Below are positions 1-10,903 of a DNA stretch of 64,000 bases, piece after piece; position 1 is the stretch's first letter; each line of letters opens with the position of its first letter. A program made the translations under genes and the position numbers. Under the pieces are notes generated by a model. That model was not told where the DNA came from and did no database searches. It saw only the letters and a list, made by a program, of their open reading frames with translations. This DNA is from Bombardia bombarda (lineage: Eukaryota > Ascomycota > Sordariomycetes > Sordariales > Lasiosphaeriaceae): NCBI GenBank assembly GCA_030512295.1, contig JAULSR010000001.1:2480001-2544000 (forward strand), in the 5' to 3' direction.

Positions 1-1939
1 ATTTCAGCGTCGAGCTGATGTGTAATACGGCCCTCCCACGCCTCATCAGGGACTCCTTGGATTTGAACCATCCATATTACTACACAGACTGGCTGCCAAG
101 TAAGCCTCCCGCAGAATTAGTTGGCCGTACATACCATGGATTCGAAGAGGCGCCAGAAGACGTGCCCTACGTCGTCATCAACAACTGGCCCAAGAAGGTT
201 GGATTCTTCCGCCGCCCTGCAGTCCTGAAGCAAATATCTTCTCCCCGCAGTAGCAAGCTGTACCCCCGGGTTCTTCCTGCGGGCCAAGTCAAGGTGGATA
301 GTATCCCGTCAGTGTTTACACATGTTGGCATGCTCGTTCCAGCGATTACTCGCGCTCTTGAAGTCCACCTGGTTGCAGCAGATCTCCTTGAATCTCGCTT
401 GGACACCACTGGCATCACCGACCTTTCCCTCGTGGTCACGGCCATTACCTCAAAGACGGCCCAGGGACCTGGCAATTATGAGAGAATCGAGTTTCTGGGT
501 GACTCGATCCTAAAGTTTTGTACGACTGTCAATGCTTTGGCTAAAAGTGAGATTACACCCCTACCCCCTTTTCTCTTTTTCCTCCTTGTTTATCGAGTGC
601 CTACCACCCCTATCCATACTAAATTCTCCAAATCCATTCAGACCTCCTCTGGCCAGAGGGCTACCTCTCCGTCTTCAAAGACAACACCGTGTCCAACTCG
701 CGGCTCTTCCACTCGGCCGTCGAGTTCGGCCTCGACCGATACATTATCTACCAGCCCTTCACGCTTCACAAATGGCGACCAATCTACATCTCCGACCTCC
801 TCCAAGACCAACCCGCCGCCGCGACACGCAGACTCCCCACAAAAACCCTCGCCGACGTCGTCGAATCTCTCATCGGCGCCTCCTTCGTCAGCGGCGGCAC
901 CCCAAAAGCCCTCGCCTGCATGTCCCTCTTCCTCCCCGAGGTCAAGTGGCAGAGCATCGAGGCCTGCCGCAAGATCCTATACGAACAGTCACCGTCAAAC
1001 ACAACCCTACCCCTCACCATGCGGCCGGTCGAGTCGCTCATCGGCCACACCTTCTCCAACAAGTCCCTGCTCGTCGAGGCCCTGACGCACGCGTCCTACA
1101 ACAGCCACGACACGGCCGCCTGCCTCGAGCGCCTCGAGTTCCTCGGCGACGCCGTCCTCGACTACGTCGTCGTCACCAAGCTCTTCTCCATCAACGAGCC
1201 CGCGCCCCTCGCCGACTCGGACATGCACCTGCTGCGCACCGCCCTCGTCAACGGCGACATTCTCGCCTTTCTCGTCATGGAGTGGACCACCGAGCAGGAG
1301 CGCGTCGACGTCATCGACAGCAACACTGACGATACCAACGAGATCGACTTCATCCGCTCAACGATAAAGACCCCCCTCTGGTTCTTCATGCGCCACGCCT
1401 CCGCCGACATGGGCGTCCAGCAGCGCGCCATGTCGAAGCGCCACGCCGCCATGCGCGCCCCCGTCCTCGCCGCCATGCACACGGGCACGCACTACCCCTG
1501 GGCGCTGCTCGCGCGGCTGCAGGCGCAAAAGTTCTACTCGGACGTGTTCGAGAGCGTGCTGGGCGCCGTCTGGGTCGACTCGGGCGGCGACATGGCCGAG
1601 TGCGAGAAGCTGGTGGAGCGCGTCGGGATATTGCCGTATCTGCGTCGGCTGAGGAGGGATGGCGTGCATGTTTTGCATCCGAAGGAGGAGCTGGGGCGGC
1701 TGGCGGGGAGTGAGAAGGTGGAGTATTTGGTTGATATGGTGGTGGTGAGGGATGTGGATGGGGATGGGGGTGTGGTGGAGGGTGGTGGTGGCGAGAGGGA
1801 GTTTTCGTGTCGGGTTATGGTTGGGGAGAGGTGTGTTGCCGAGGTGGGAGGGGGTGTTAGTAGGGAGGAGGCTCGGACGAGGGCTGCGGAGGAGGCGTGT
1901 CGGGTTTTGAAGGCGGCAGGGGGGAAGGGGGGGTTGTGA
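1..1939 (+). CDS. dcl2: Dicer-like protein 2, C-terminal part (5' end outside window)
   Basis: RNA-silencing ribonuclease that cuts double-stranded RNA into small RNAs. About 613 residues are visible; the helicase and upstream domains lie left of the window, and the frame is open to base 1. Exons are 1-546 and 642-1939; the intron 547-641 starts GTGAGA and ends CAG, and splicing restores a continuous WPEGYLSVFKD stretch. There are two tandem RNase III domains: the first with ERIEFLGDSILKF (nt about 482-523) and DVVESLIGA, the second with LERLEFLGDAVLDYVV (nt about 1125-1170) and DVFESVLGAVW, so both carry the acidic catalytic signatures. The last 80 or so residues resemble a dsRNA-binding domain. 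DCL2 rather than DCL1 is judged from overall resemblance. The 3' end of the gene switches to G-rich codons, including a Gly/Val/Asp-rich linker. Confidence 0.92.
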
Positions 1940-2776
1940 GTGGTGTGACGGACTGACTTGCTGTGAGCGACTGATTGTGTCTCTGGGAAACGTGTTTGGT
2001 TTAATATAGTGGTTGGTATAGTACTACCTATAACTCAGATGGAGTACATGTTGGATAGGGAGTTGGGAACAGCCTGGGTTCATGTGTACGTAAATGATAA
2101 GAACTCATATAAACGATCACGTTCAGATGATGGCGTACGATAGCCTTGTAGAAGAAGAATAGAGGAAGTGCCAGCTAGATCCATCACGAACAGTCTCTCG
2201 GATCACCAAGAGCTATAAATCGGAACTTGATTAAGCCATCAAATATCACGTATTATGGCACGAGAAATGTTTGCAGTCCACTGTCAACAAGCTCCCTCGC
2301 CGAGAAGAAGGAGCCCAGATGACAGCGTGCCCGGATACCAGGCTACTCGCTTCATGTGTTTAATATCAGCACATCTTCGGCGCAACCACAGTCATCGAGC
2401 CCAGAAGGGCGACTGAATTGTAATTTGACATCCGTGCTAGTTGTGTTCCCATCGTCCCATCCTCTTGCTCAACTCTCACTTGCAGCAAAATGGGAAAGGA
2501 GGGTGTAAGGGGTGGATTGGGCATGGTGGTGAAGCGTCTTTACCATTCCACGGCTGTTCAGATCAGTAAAACTTACCAGGGCATCTGTAGATCAGACACG
2601 CAACATCTGACCTCGTTGAGAAAATCTTCTATTCCACGGCTCATATACACAGGGCTTCACCTTCTCTAGGACTTAATCCGCGAGCTACTCTCACTGATGT
2701 GATGGGTTTGATGACTCGGACTACCCTCTCCTTTCATTTCTGCTCCGGACGAAAGAAAAACAGCAAGGGAAATAGT
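1940..2776. other. Intergenic, convergent 3' flanks
   Basis: Region between the dcl2 stop and the ATP5 stop on the opposite strand. It holds only 3' flanks; no conserved coding segment or RNA gene was seen. Confidence 0.6.
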
Positions 2777-3800
2777 TTACAAAGAGTCGTTGAGGAGCTT
2801 GTTCATCTTGGAAATCTTGGACGAGACGCTGAGGTCGATTGTCCTATCGCCAATCTCGACAACGAGACCGCCAACAATCTCGGGGTTGACCTAATGGGGA
2901 GAAAAGCATCAGTACGCGTTGGGCCTGCTACGTCCTCCTGGGCTCGACTTACCGTGTTGGTAACCTTGAGCTTCTTGCCGGCGCCAACGTAGCTGGACTT
3001 GGAGACGGCAGTCTCGAGGCGGGAGAGAGTCTTGTTGTCCAGTTGCTGTTCAAGGGGAAAAAAACATCAGCTCCTCATCCAATTCCTAGTACTTCCTCAT
3101 CTTCCAACCATCTCCATCGGACCATCCGGGCAAAAAGAGTTGAGCGTTACCTGGGCGCTGGTGATGATGACTTCGATTTCGCCGCGCGAGGCGCTGATCA
3201 GCTCGCTAAATCTGCTGCAGACATCGGGGAGGAGTCCGAGACGGTTGTTCTGGGCTAGGGTGGAGAGGAAGTTCTTGACGGTCTCGCCCTGGATGCCGGC
3301 GGCCTTCTGGAGCTCGGCGATGATGGAGTTCTTGTCGGCGGTGCTCAGGGTGGGCGTGGCCAGGATGGACACGAGCTTCTTGTCCTTCTCTACCAGGCTG
3401 GCGAGGGCGGCGAGGCCCTTGGCGGTGGGCTCGAGGCTGGAGGTCTTGACGGCCGCCGTGTACTAATCATGTGTAAATCACGCAGGGTTTCGGGTTAGTC
3501 CTCTGTTTCTCTGTCTTGTCTCGATTTCGTGCGAGGATGGATGGCCAAAAGACCAATTGAGCGCGCGCAAAAAAAAAAAAGGAGATATCGGAATTGGCTC
3601 GATGCGAAGTCGAGTCAATTGGAAGAGGCGGACGAGCGTACCAGAGCAGTGGCATAGGTGCCATCGATTCCGAAGAGAGCGACAGGAGGCTTGACCTTGT
3701 CAGACGAGGCAGCCGCAGCATAGGCCCGGGTCTGGCTAATGGCAGCTCGCTGGGAAGCTGCAGCCCGCATCGAGCGGAGCAATGCCTGGCGCGACAACAT
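2777..3800 (-). CDS. ATP5: Mitochondrial ATP synthase subunit OSCP (subunit 5)
   Basis: Oligomycin-sensitivity-conferring protein, the peripheral-stalk subunit that ties F1 to Fo in the inner mitochondrial membrane. Four exons on the minus strand, 3800-3642, 3462-3151, 3045-2953 and 2890-2777, sum to 678 nt and give 225 residues, the usual length. The start MLSRQALLRSMRAAASQRAA is an Arg/Ala/Ser-rich mitochondrial presequence. FGIDGTYATALY follows across the first intron, and the C-terminus contains GGLVVEIGDRTIDLSVSSKI, the conserved OSCP signature. Introns use GTACGC, GTAACG and GTAAGT donors with AG acceptors. An in-frame ATG at 3863 would extend the protein upstream; I prefer 3800 because the presequence begins there. 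Confidence 0.95.
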
Positions 3801-4429
3801 GGTGAGAATGTGGGGGATTGGTAGCGATGACGGGGGACCTCGAAATGTCGTGAAGTCGAGCATCAGTTTTCAGGAACGGGGTTTGGCCTCTGCTCTTCGG
3901 CAATTTCGCTGTTGCCTGAGGCTGCCAGATTCAAGTCGGTTGGACGACCCACTATAGTTCCATCCCATGCCAAGCCATTTTACTGCTTACATACACCTGT
4001 TTATTTGTGCAGATGCACAAGCAGCTGCCGAGGTCATACAAATGATATTATGCAAAACACGCATCAGTTATGCACGCCAACCCATTTTCTTTCCAAAACA
4101 AAACACCCGTCTCGCAATTCAGTTCCATTACAGCTCCATCGAGACAGACATAGAGGCCCTTAACAACCATAATAATCCATGATGAATGATACTCTTTCTT
4201 TAGTCCATAGGAAAACCCGCATAATTCCCAGAGACGCTCCAAACTAAGCAAGCCAAAGAAAAGACGCGAATGAACGCATGCAGCAGTTGTTCCCAAATCC
4301 CAGTAGCATCCCACATCGTCCATTGCAAAACAAGAGAACAATCCAGCCCAATCAAACCCTTGATCTTTAGCTCCAACCAAACGCCAGCATGCTCCCTCTT
4401 AATAACAAATCCCCAAGACATGCCCCCAT
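3801..4429. other. Intergenic: ATP5 promoter side and mob1 3' flank
   Basis: Upstream region of ATP5 and 3' flank of mob1, both transcribed leftwards. No further gene recognised. Confidence 0.6.
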
Positions 4430-5564
4430 CTAGTCGCTGCGCAACATGCTGTCCACCAGGTCGCCCAACGGGCCCCAGAAGTCCTTACCGCTGGCCAGGT
4501 TGTGTTCGTCGATAAATAGGACATACTGCTTGAAGCTTGTGTTGAGATGCGGCTCCAAGCCAAGCTCCCGGATCACTGGGTAGTGGTGGCAGTAGATGTG
4601 GGCGTAGACACGGTACATGCGCTTGAAGATCTGGCGCACCAGCGCTGGAAACGACTTTGGGAAGGGGACACCTGCAGCATGGTTAGATCTCGGTAGTCAT
4701 CATCACCATCCAGAAAATGTTAGTGTCAAAGGACCGCAAAAGCTCACCAATTCGGCTCGGCAGAACAGACTCATTGTCGATGTTGCTCTGGACCCAGCTC
4801 ATCAGCTGCTCGATATAAGCCGGCGCGGGCATCTTGGTCGGCCGCTTGTAGTTCTCCGTGTCTTGCCACAAGTACTCGAACCTAAAGACTCCCCATCAGC
4901 ATCACACCAAAACAACCACCCTGTATCATATCGCTTGCACTTACTCGTCTGTCGCCTTCATCTCCGGGCACGACTGGGGAGAGCAGAACTCGGTAATGGC
5001 GCCGTAGAGCAGGTTGATCTGGTTGTAGAAATCCACCACTGTTGTCGCGCATTCCATCAGTATGCGCTACGCGCTGCCGCACACAGCCAACACAAGGATG
5101 CCAGTCCAAACTCACTGTTCACAGCAAACCATTCATTCTCGTCCTCCCCCTCGGGCAGCTTCACAACCTTTCGCAGGCTGCCACCGCCCAACGTAGCCTC
5201 GGCATATTGTCGCAACTGGTAGCTCGTAGCACCCCCTTTGCCGCCCGCGCGAGGCCGGAACTGGTTCCTCGTCCGCTGGTTTCTGTCGTCCCCATCGAGT
5301 AAGTCAACATGCTCATCATCGTCGTCATCCGCAACCTCATCGGCAGGTTCAAGGGTCTCGGGCCTGACTATGACGGTATCGCAGCGGGATTCTCCACTCG
5401 ACAGCCTCGACGGGAGCCACCATGCTGGAGAGAGTGGGGAGGAGACTGACGACCAGAGATGGTAAAGGGACAGAACGGGCATGGTGCCATCCATAGCCAG
5501 CGACAAACGACGATCGGAAAATGGGGGGAATAAAGACTTACACTGTTGTGAGAAAGGAACTCAT
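4430..5564 (-). CDS. mob1: MOB1-type kinase activator
   Basis: Mob1 binds and activates NDR/LATS kinases of the mitotic-exit or septation-initiation pathway. Five exons on the minus strand (5564-5542, 5282-5116, 5038-4945, 4881-4748, 4671-4430) total 660 nt, 219 residues, typical for Mob1. The first exon is only 23 nt (MSSFLTTV) and is followed by a 259-bp intron, so the N-terminus is easily missed. Visible family features are RTRNQFRPRAGGKGG, the zinc ligands in EFCSPQSCPEM and HIYCHHYPVI, LWQDTENYKRPTKMPAPAYI, and the end FWGPLGDLVDSMLRSD. All splice junctions restore the known family sequence. It is transcribed in the same direction as ATP5, with no sign of co-transcription. Confidence 0.95.
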
Positions 5565-6748
5565 GGTGAAGGCAGGCGCAGAGAGTCCAGGCTCTCAATC
5601 TCTCTCAAAATAATGTTGGTTGAACTGGAGTTTGTCGACCGACATTCCAAAGGTTAGCGGGGCACTTCCGTCGTCCACACAGCAGCGATCAACACAACAA
5701 GTGGATGCGACTGGACTGCCTTTGGTCGCATGACATGAAGAGAGAGATGCGCACCTATACAGGCAGACTTGGCTGATACCAAATATTGAAGATGAGCTTG
5801 CGTGAGCCCTGATTTCTGTATCTGACGGGCTTTGAATGGGGAGATGTGATGTTTGGGCGCCGAGTTTGGGAGACAACGTTCAAAGACGCCTATCTTACTT
5901 CGGTAGGTTGTTTACCACCCAAAGCTTCCAGGTTGTCACTGAACTGACTGGCACGGCCCCTCCCTCGGGCAACAGCGACTGGGCTGCAGGGGTTACTACT
6001 TAGCGCGACTTCCCGCGGGGTTACGGTGCTAAGCTATATCCGGCTAGTCTGGGACGGGGCTGTACTTAACAAAAGTTACAGATACAATGCCGTCGCTGAA
6101 TTCAGAACGCCCGACTCCCCAAAGTTGAACCTCAAGACTTCAATTGACATCAATTCACCACAACAGGTGAATCTTATTGAATCATTCCCAATATCGGATA
6201 GAATATTAGCCGTCCTGGTCTCTCTTCATTTACCTTACAATACTCCCAAACTCCAAGTAGAGATAACGGTCTATTCTCGGGCTTCACTCACTCACGAGCT
6301 TCAATACTGCTTCAATTCTGCCAGTTTCTTTTGGACGAAGACCCGACCATCACGACATCCCCACAGCCGCTCTGTCTTTTCAAAATTGAACAAGCCACAC
6401 TCCAGACATGTTCAAGTGGACTACTGGTCAGTCCAAGTTGGATTGGGCGGGACGTGGTCAACCGAAGACAACACAAACCCCAACGGACCCCGCAGGATGC
6501 AAATCGGGCCAGAGATGGGTTAAAATCCTACCATGCGACGGTTAATAACCATCTTGCCTTGTTCGGGACCATCGATGGACCCCTCTGTATACCCGGGCTA
6601 ATGGGTCAGTCAGTTGGTCATCGGGGCCAGCATTGACGAGAGTCATAGAGAGATGGGGTATGCAATCCTCGAAGTATATCAATACTACCCTCTTCCCGAT
6701 TTGTGTCCCTGAGGATTGAGTGCAATCTAGATTGTATAAGTGGCCGAA
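5565..6748. promoter_or_regulatory. Divergent promoter region, mob1 / glycosidase
   Basis: About 1.2 kb between two divergent starts. No coding segment was recognised; short ORFs here have no family resemblance. Presumably holds both promoters. Confidence 0.5.
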
Positions 6749-8953
6749 ATGTGTCGTCAACTAGGTCTTCTACTCTTGTTATCCCTCTCCCTTGTGGAGG
6801 CGGTATCCCTCTGTCAAAGGCGCAAAGTCGTCCGGACCTTTAACGTTCGCCGTAATGCAAGCTCAACGTCGACTCCCTTGCAAATAGGCAATGGGAACTT
6901 TGCCTTTGGGGCTGATATCACAGGTCTGCAAACCTTTCAACCATACGGGACACTGTCAACATGGGGCTGGCACAACTTCAGCTTGCCTACCACCCCTGGC
7001 CAAACCTCAGTTGAAGGTAAGCAATGACCTCAGACAGGCCGTTCCTTGCCTCATGAGCCAACCATCCGCTGACACTTTCAAGACTACACGGGTATGCAAT
7101 GGTGGACCCACGACAGGCTGGTCACATACGCCCAGCCGAATCCTGCTGAGGACGATATATCGACCTGGCTGATAAAGAACCCACAGAGGATCAACCTTGG
7201 CAATATAGGCTTCACCTTTGGCGCCGGCACCTCTGTCGCCGAGTCTGACCTTGGGCAGAAAACCCAAGTGCTCGATATGTGGACGGGGAAGCTGCTGTCT
7301 TCGTTTACCTACAACTCATCGTCAGTGGAGGTCGAGACATGGGCCGACCCAGACTCGGACACTATTGCCATTGAGGTCAAGTCTGACCTCTTGAGATCTG
7401 GGCTTGGCCTTTTTTTCGATTTCCCCTATCCCGATAACAACAAGTTCAACGCCCCGTTCGTGGGTGTTTGGAATCAAACAGTCGCACACACTACGTCTTT
7501 GGAGCAAACATCTCGCAACTCGGCCACGATAAAGCATAGCTTGGACCACACTACTTATTTCGTGACCGTGACTTGGGAGGGAGAAGGCGCTATTTCCGGG
7601 CCCGTGAAAGGAACTCATCGCTACTTCTTCACAACACCGGCCAAGAATCTGCGGCTAACAGCGACATTCACCCCGGCTCCCTCCGCCAAGAATCCCAACT
7701 TGGGAAGCGTTGTCACAGCCTCCCGCGACTGGTGGCGATCATACTGGACCTCGGGGGCCTTCATAGACCTCTCCAGTGTCAAATCCTCAAACGCCACAGA
7801 ACTCCAGCGGCGCATCATCACATCGCAGTACCTGCTCGCCGTGAACTTGGCCTCGTCCAACCCACCTCAAGAATCCGGCCTCGTCAACAACGGCTGGTAC
7901 GGCAAGTTCCACCTCGAGATGAACCTCTGGAACACCCTCCCCTTCGCCCGCTGGGGCCACTTCCCGCTACTCTGGCGCAGCCTACCCTCCACCTATCAGC
8001 GCTTCTTGCCCTCCTCCCTCGACCGCGCCCGTCAGCAGGGCTACTCCGGCGCCCGCTGGGGCAAGATGACAGACCCGACCGGCCGCAGCGCCCCGGGCGA
8101 GATCAACTCCCTCCTCATCTGGCAGCAGCCGCATCCCATGTATTTCGCCGAAACCGAGTACCGCGCCTTCCCCAACTCCACCACCTTAACCCGCTGGGAC
8201 ACCGTCCTGTCCGCTACTGCCGACTTCATGGCCTCGTTCGCCTTCTTCAACGTCTCCACGGGCGTCTACGACCTCGGCCCACCCATGTACCCCGTCTCGG
8301 AGAACACGCCGCCCAACGGCACCCTCAACCCAGCCTTCGAGCTCGCCTACTGGCGCTTCGGCCTCGACGTCGCCAGCCGCTGGAAGACGCGCCAAAGCCT
8401 GCCCGTGCCGCAAGCGTGGACGACGGTCCGCGATAAACTCGCGCCGCTGCCGCTGCACGTGAACGCCACCGACGCCAAAGACGTCACGTACGCCGTCTAC
8501 GAGGGTATCCCGGGCATGTGGACCGACGCCGCGACGACGAACGACCATCCGGCTATGGCGGGCATATATGGCCTGCTTCCCCCGCCGTCGCCCACAGGCG
8601 GCGGCGCGTCACCATTGAGCATGGCGGCGCTGCGCAACACAGCAGCCAAGATCAAGGCCCGCTGGGCGCTCGAGGACTCGTACGGCTGGGACTTCTCCAT
8701 GTTGGCCATGAACGCGCTGCGGCTGGGCGACGCGGCCCAGGCGGTCGAGTACCTGCTGCATCCTATCTTCCAGTTCGACGACGCTGGTTATCCCGTGGGC
8801 GGGTCGCGGGTGCCGACGCCGTATTTTCCCAACGCGGCGTCGCTGCTGCTGGCGACGGCTATGATGGCGGGCGGGTGGGATGGCGAGGAGGGGAAGCATT
8901 TTCCTGCCGGTTGGGAGGGGGTCGAGGTGGATGGGTTTGTGCCGAGTATGTGA
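6749..8953 (+). CDS. Secreted six-hairpin glycosidase-like protein
   Basis: Two exons, 6749-7016 and 7083-8953, with a 66-bp intron (donor GTAAGC, acceptor CAAG), give 712 residues. The N-terminus MCRQLGLLLLLSLSLVEAVS is a signal peptide, so the product is probably secreted or wall-associated; many N-x-S/T sites fit. NGNFAFGADITGLQTFQPYG near residue 50, the central NGWYGKFHLEMNLWNTLPFA, and the end YGWDFSMLAMNALRLGDA to VGGSRVPTPYFPNAA are features of an (alpha/alpha)6-barrel glycosidase of the GH65/GH95-like superfamily. The E-M-N-x-W segment is a plausible active-site region, but I cannot assign the catalytic acid or the substrate. The start is the first ATG upstream of the signal peptide. 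Confidence 0.8.
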
Positions 8954-10642
8954 TTGTGCGGGTTGAGAGGGTTGGTGTTCGGCTGTGGCTATGAGTTGGT
9001 AAGACCCCGCGATCAACGACAGGAGGATGCGTGTTGCCAGGTCCGATAATCTGAGCTCTGTGAAATAGGAGAGTTGGACACGTATGTTTGTTTGTTGTTG
9101 GCGTCATCTAGCAAACACCGTGTAACCATTACCCACTCGCCGCCTGACTTGGCCCATTGCTCACACCACCACCCACCTCTTATAACAAACACACGCGCCT
9201 ACCCAATGTTTGCCTCATGCCTCACCAGCCCGAGCGCTAGTCCCCCATGACCGCAGTGACTGCCTACCCAAGCATAAAATCGAGCTTTCCTGACCGCCCA
9301 CCACCGAAACCCCCAGTGTGGTCACTGTAGCGCATTGGGGGTGAGGGCGGTTGACGAAAACCCCCGCCACAAGCCGTCGTGGGTTCGATTCCCACTTTTG
9401 TCGGGTTTTTCTGACGACTTTACGCCGCCGCGATTCTGACTGAGTGCTTAACTGGCTGAATCTTGGATCTGTGTATTAATACTGAAAGTAAAACCCCTTG
9501 AGAGTTTTCATAACTGGCTACCTCTGAGGGACTGGGGTGGTTGGCGAACTTTTTGGTGTTCTTGACTTTGTTATTTCTTTTAATTTCCTACCGGAAGTGA
9601 CGGAGGGAAATCCATTATTATTGAGATTTATATCCGCGGTGTCTGAAGATTAACATGTGATAAGCTCTACGAGTTAAATGTGGTCCGTCTGGAAACGACA
9701 GAACTCGACGAAGTATCGAACGATATACGGCTCTCCTTCGGTGCTGTTATTCCCTGCCCTTCTTCGACTAACACATGGCGGTAGCCTTCAATAGGTTAGC
9801 GCATTGCTTTGTCAGGAGACTAACAGTTGCCCTTTCCGGCGTTGCAGCATGCATGCAGGGTCGGATCCAGGCTGCTCTAGACTCTGGGCTGGATATCCTG
9901 TCCCGAGTACCTCGAATGTCGAATGTGCCATGAGTTGACGACCTGCTGTTTTAATGGGATCGGCACAGGATGCCAGCCCTACATGTGGGGGCCACTTCCA
10001 ATATAGCAGTTTTCGTGTTTCTGATGACTGCAATATTAGCGAGGTGACACAAGGCTTGGTTGCCTTGCCTCAAACGTCGACACAACTCTTTCTAGGCTTG
10101 TTGAATTCGGCTTGCATCTTTCCCCCTCCCCTTCCCGCACCCGATGGCTGTTGGCTACGGATCTAGCGACCTAGGGCATGAGGGAGGGGAAAGAGAGGAG
10201 AGGGGCTTCGAGGGTCTTTTCTCTGGCGCGGACAGTGGTGCGTTGCGTGCGCTGCTTTCCTTGGCTGGCTCAGGGTCGGGTGGTGTGGCAGCTCAGCTGC
10301 CCTCCCAAGACGAAGAGACCGTGAGATAACAGCCTTGGCGTTCCCATATAGGGCATGCCTAAGACGTATGGGATAATGATGGCGATTTTCTGCCAAGCTC
10401 TCTCTTTCTCTCAACTCACACCTATTGAAGTTGATCTTATCTCTTGCCAGTACTTTCAATTATTCTTTCTCAAGCAAACAAAGATTGGATATCGCAACGA
10501 ATCAGAAATTCGAACAGTTGGTTGGAAACATTAGCTCACCGCTCATCCTACAAACTCAACACCATTGGTCAACCATCAGACTGAGAAATACAGCAGTCCC
10601 TTATCGTCTCTTCTATTTCCTTTCACGTCTCCATCACTCAAC
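8954..10642. other. Gene-poor intergenic stretch
   Basis: No protein-coding gene is recognised. It contains the tRNA- or SINE-like segment at 9321-9403 (own entry). A pyrimidine-rich tract at about 10395-10480 could be the 5' leader of the small ORF that follows. Confidence 0.5.
9321..9403 (+). other. tRNA-like or SINE-like segment (pol III A and B boxes)
   Basis: GGTTCGATTCC at 9382-9392 is an exact B-box (T-loop), inside a perfect 5-bp stem GTGGG/CCCAC. TAGCGCATTGGG at 9328-9339 matches the A-box at 11 of 12 positions. The two are spaced slightly wider than in a standard tRNA. The expected acceptor stem (GTCACTG with TTTTGTC) pairs poorly and no clean 5-bp/7-nt anticodon arm is seen, although GGCGG/CCGCC brackets a 13-nt loop. 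It reads as a degenerate tRNA gene or a tRNA-derived SINE head rather than a working tRNA. Confidence 0.3.
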
Positions 10643-10903
10643 ATGGGCGGCTCACCTCTCTGCCCTTGCGCGGCCTGCTTCAACGCAGCACCCCAGACCA
10701 ACCCAGTGTGGGAGGCTTCAGAACCAGTCAGCCATAGCGAGCCGACACCAAAACTCAGGAAGACGAATCACGCTCCGGGCCGACACTTTTTTCCGAGGAG
10801 TCTTGGGCTTCGGAGGACTCTCAGCATCGAGAGCGCAGCTTCCGATTTAGTCATCTTTCCTTCTTTAGCGCAGCCGCAGACCAAGTCAAGTGTACACAAA
10901 TGA
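10643..10903 (+). CDS. Hypothetical small protein (86 aa)
   Basis: Not recognised. A single-exon reading from ATG with a good context (caacATGG) gives 86 residues with an N-terminal MGGSPLCPCAACFNAAP cluster, three Cys in six residues. MG at the start could in principle be N-myristoylated. A pyrimidine-rich leader precedes it. A different open frame overlaps its end (from about 10890), so the gene could continue through an unseen intron. No signal peptide. Confidence 0.25.
   Translation: MGGSPLCPCAACFNAAPQTNPVWEASEPVSHSEPTPKLRKTNHAPGRHFFPRSLGLRRTLSIESAASDLVIFPSLAQPQTKSSVHK

Noticed and set aside
7573..8436. Long second-frame ORF inside the glycosidase gene
   Set aside because: Arg/Pro/His-rich shadow of a strongly coding frame; no independent support.
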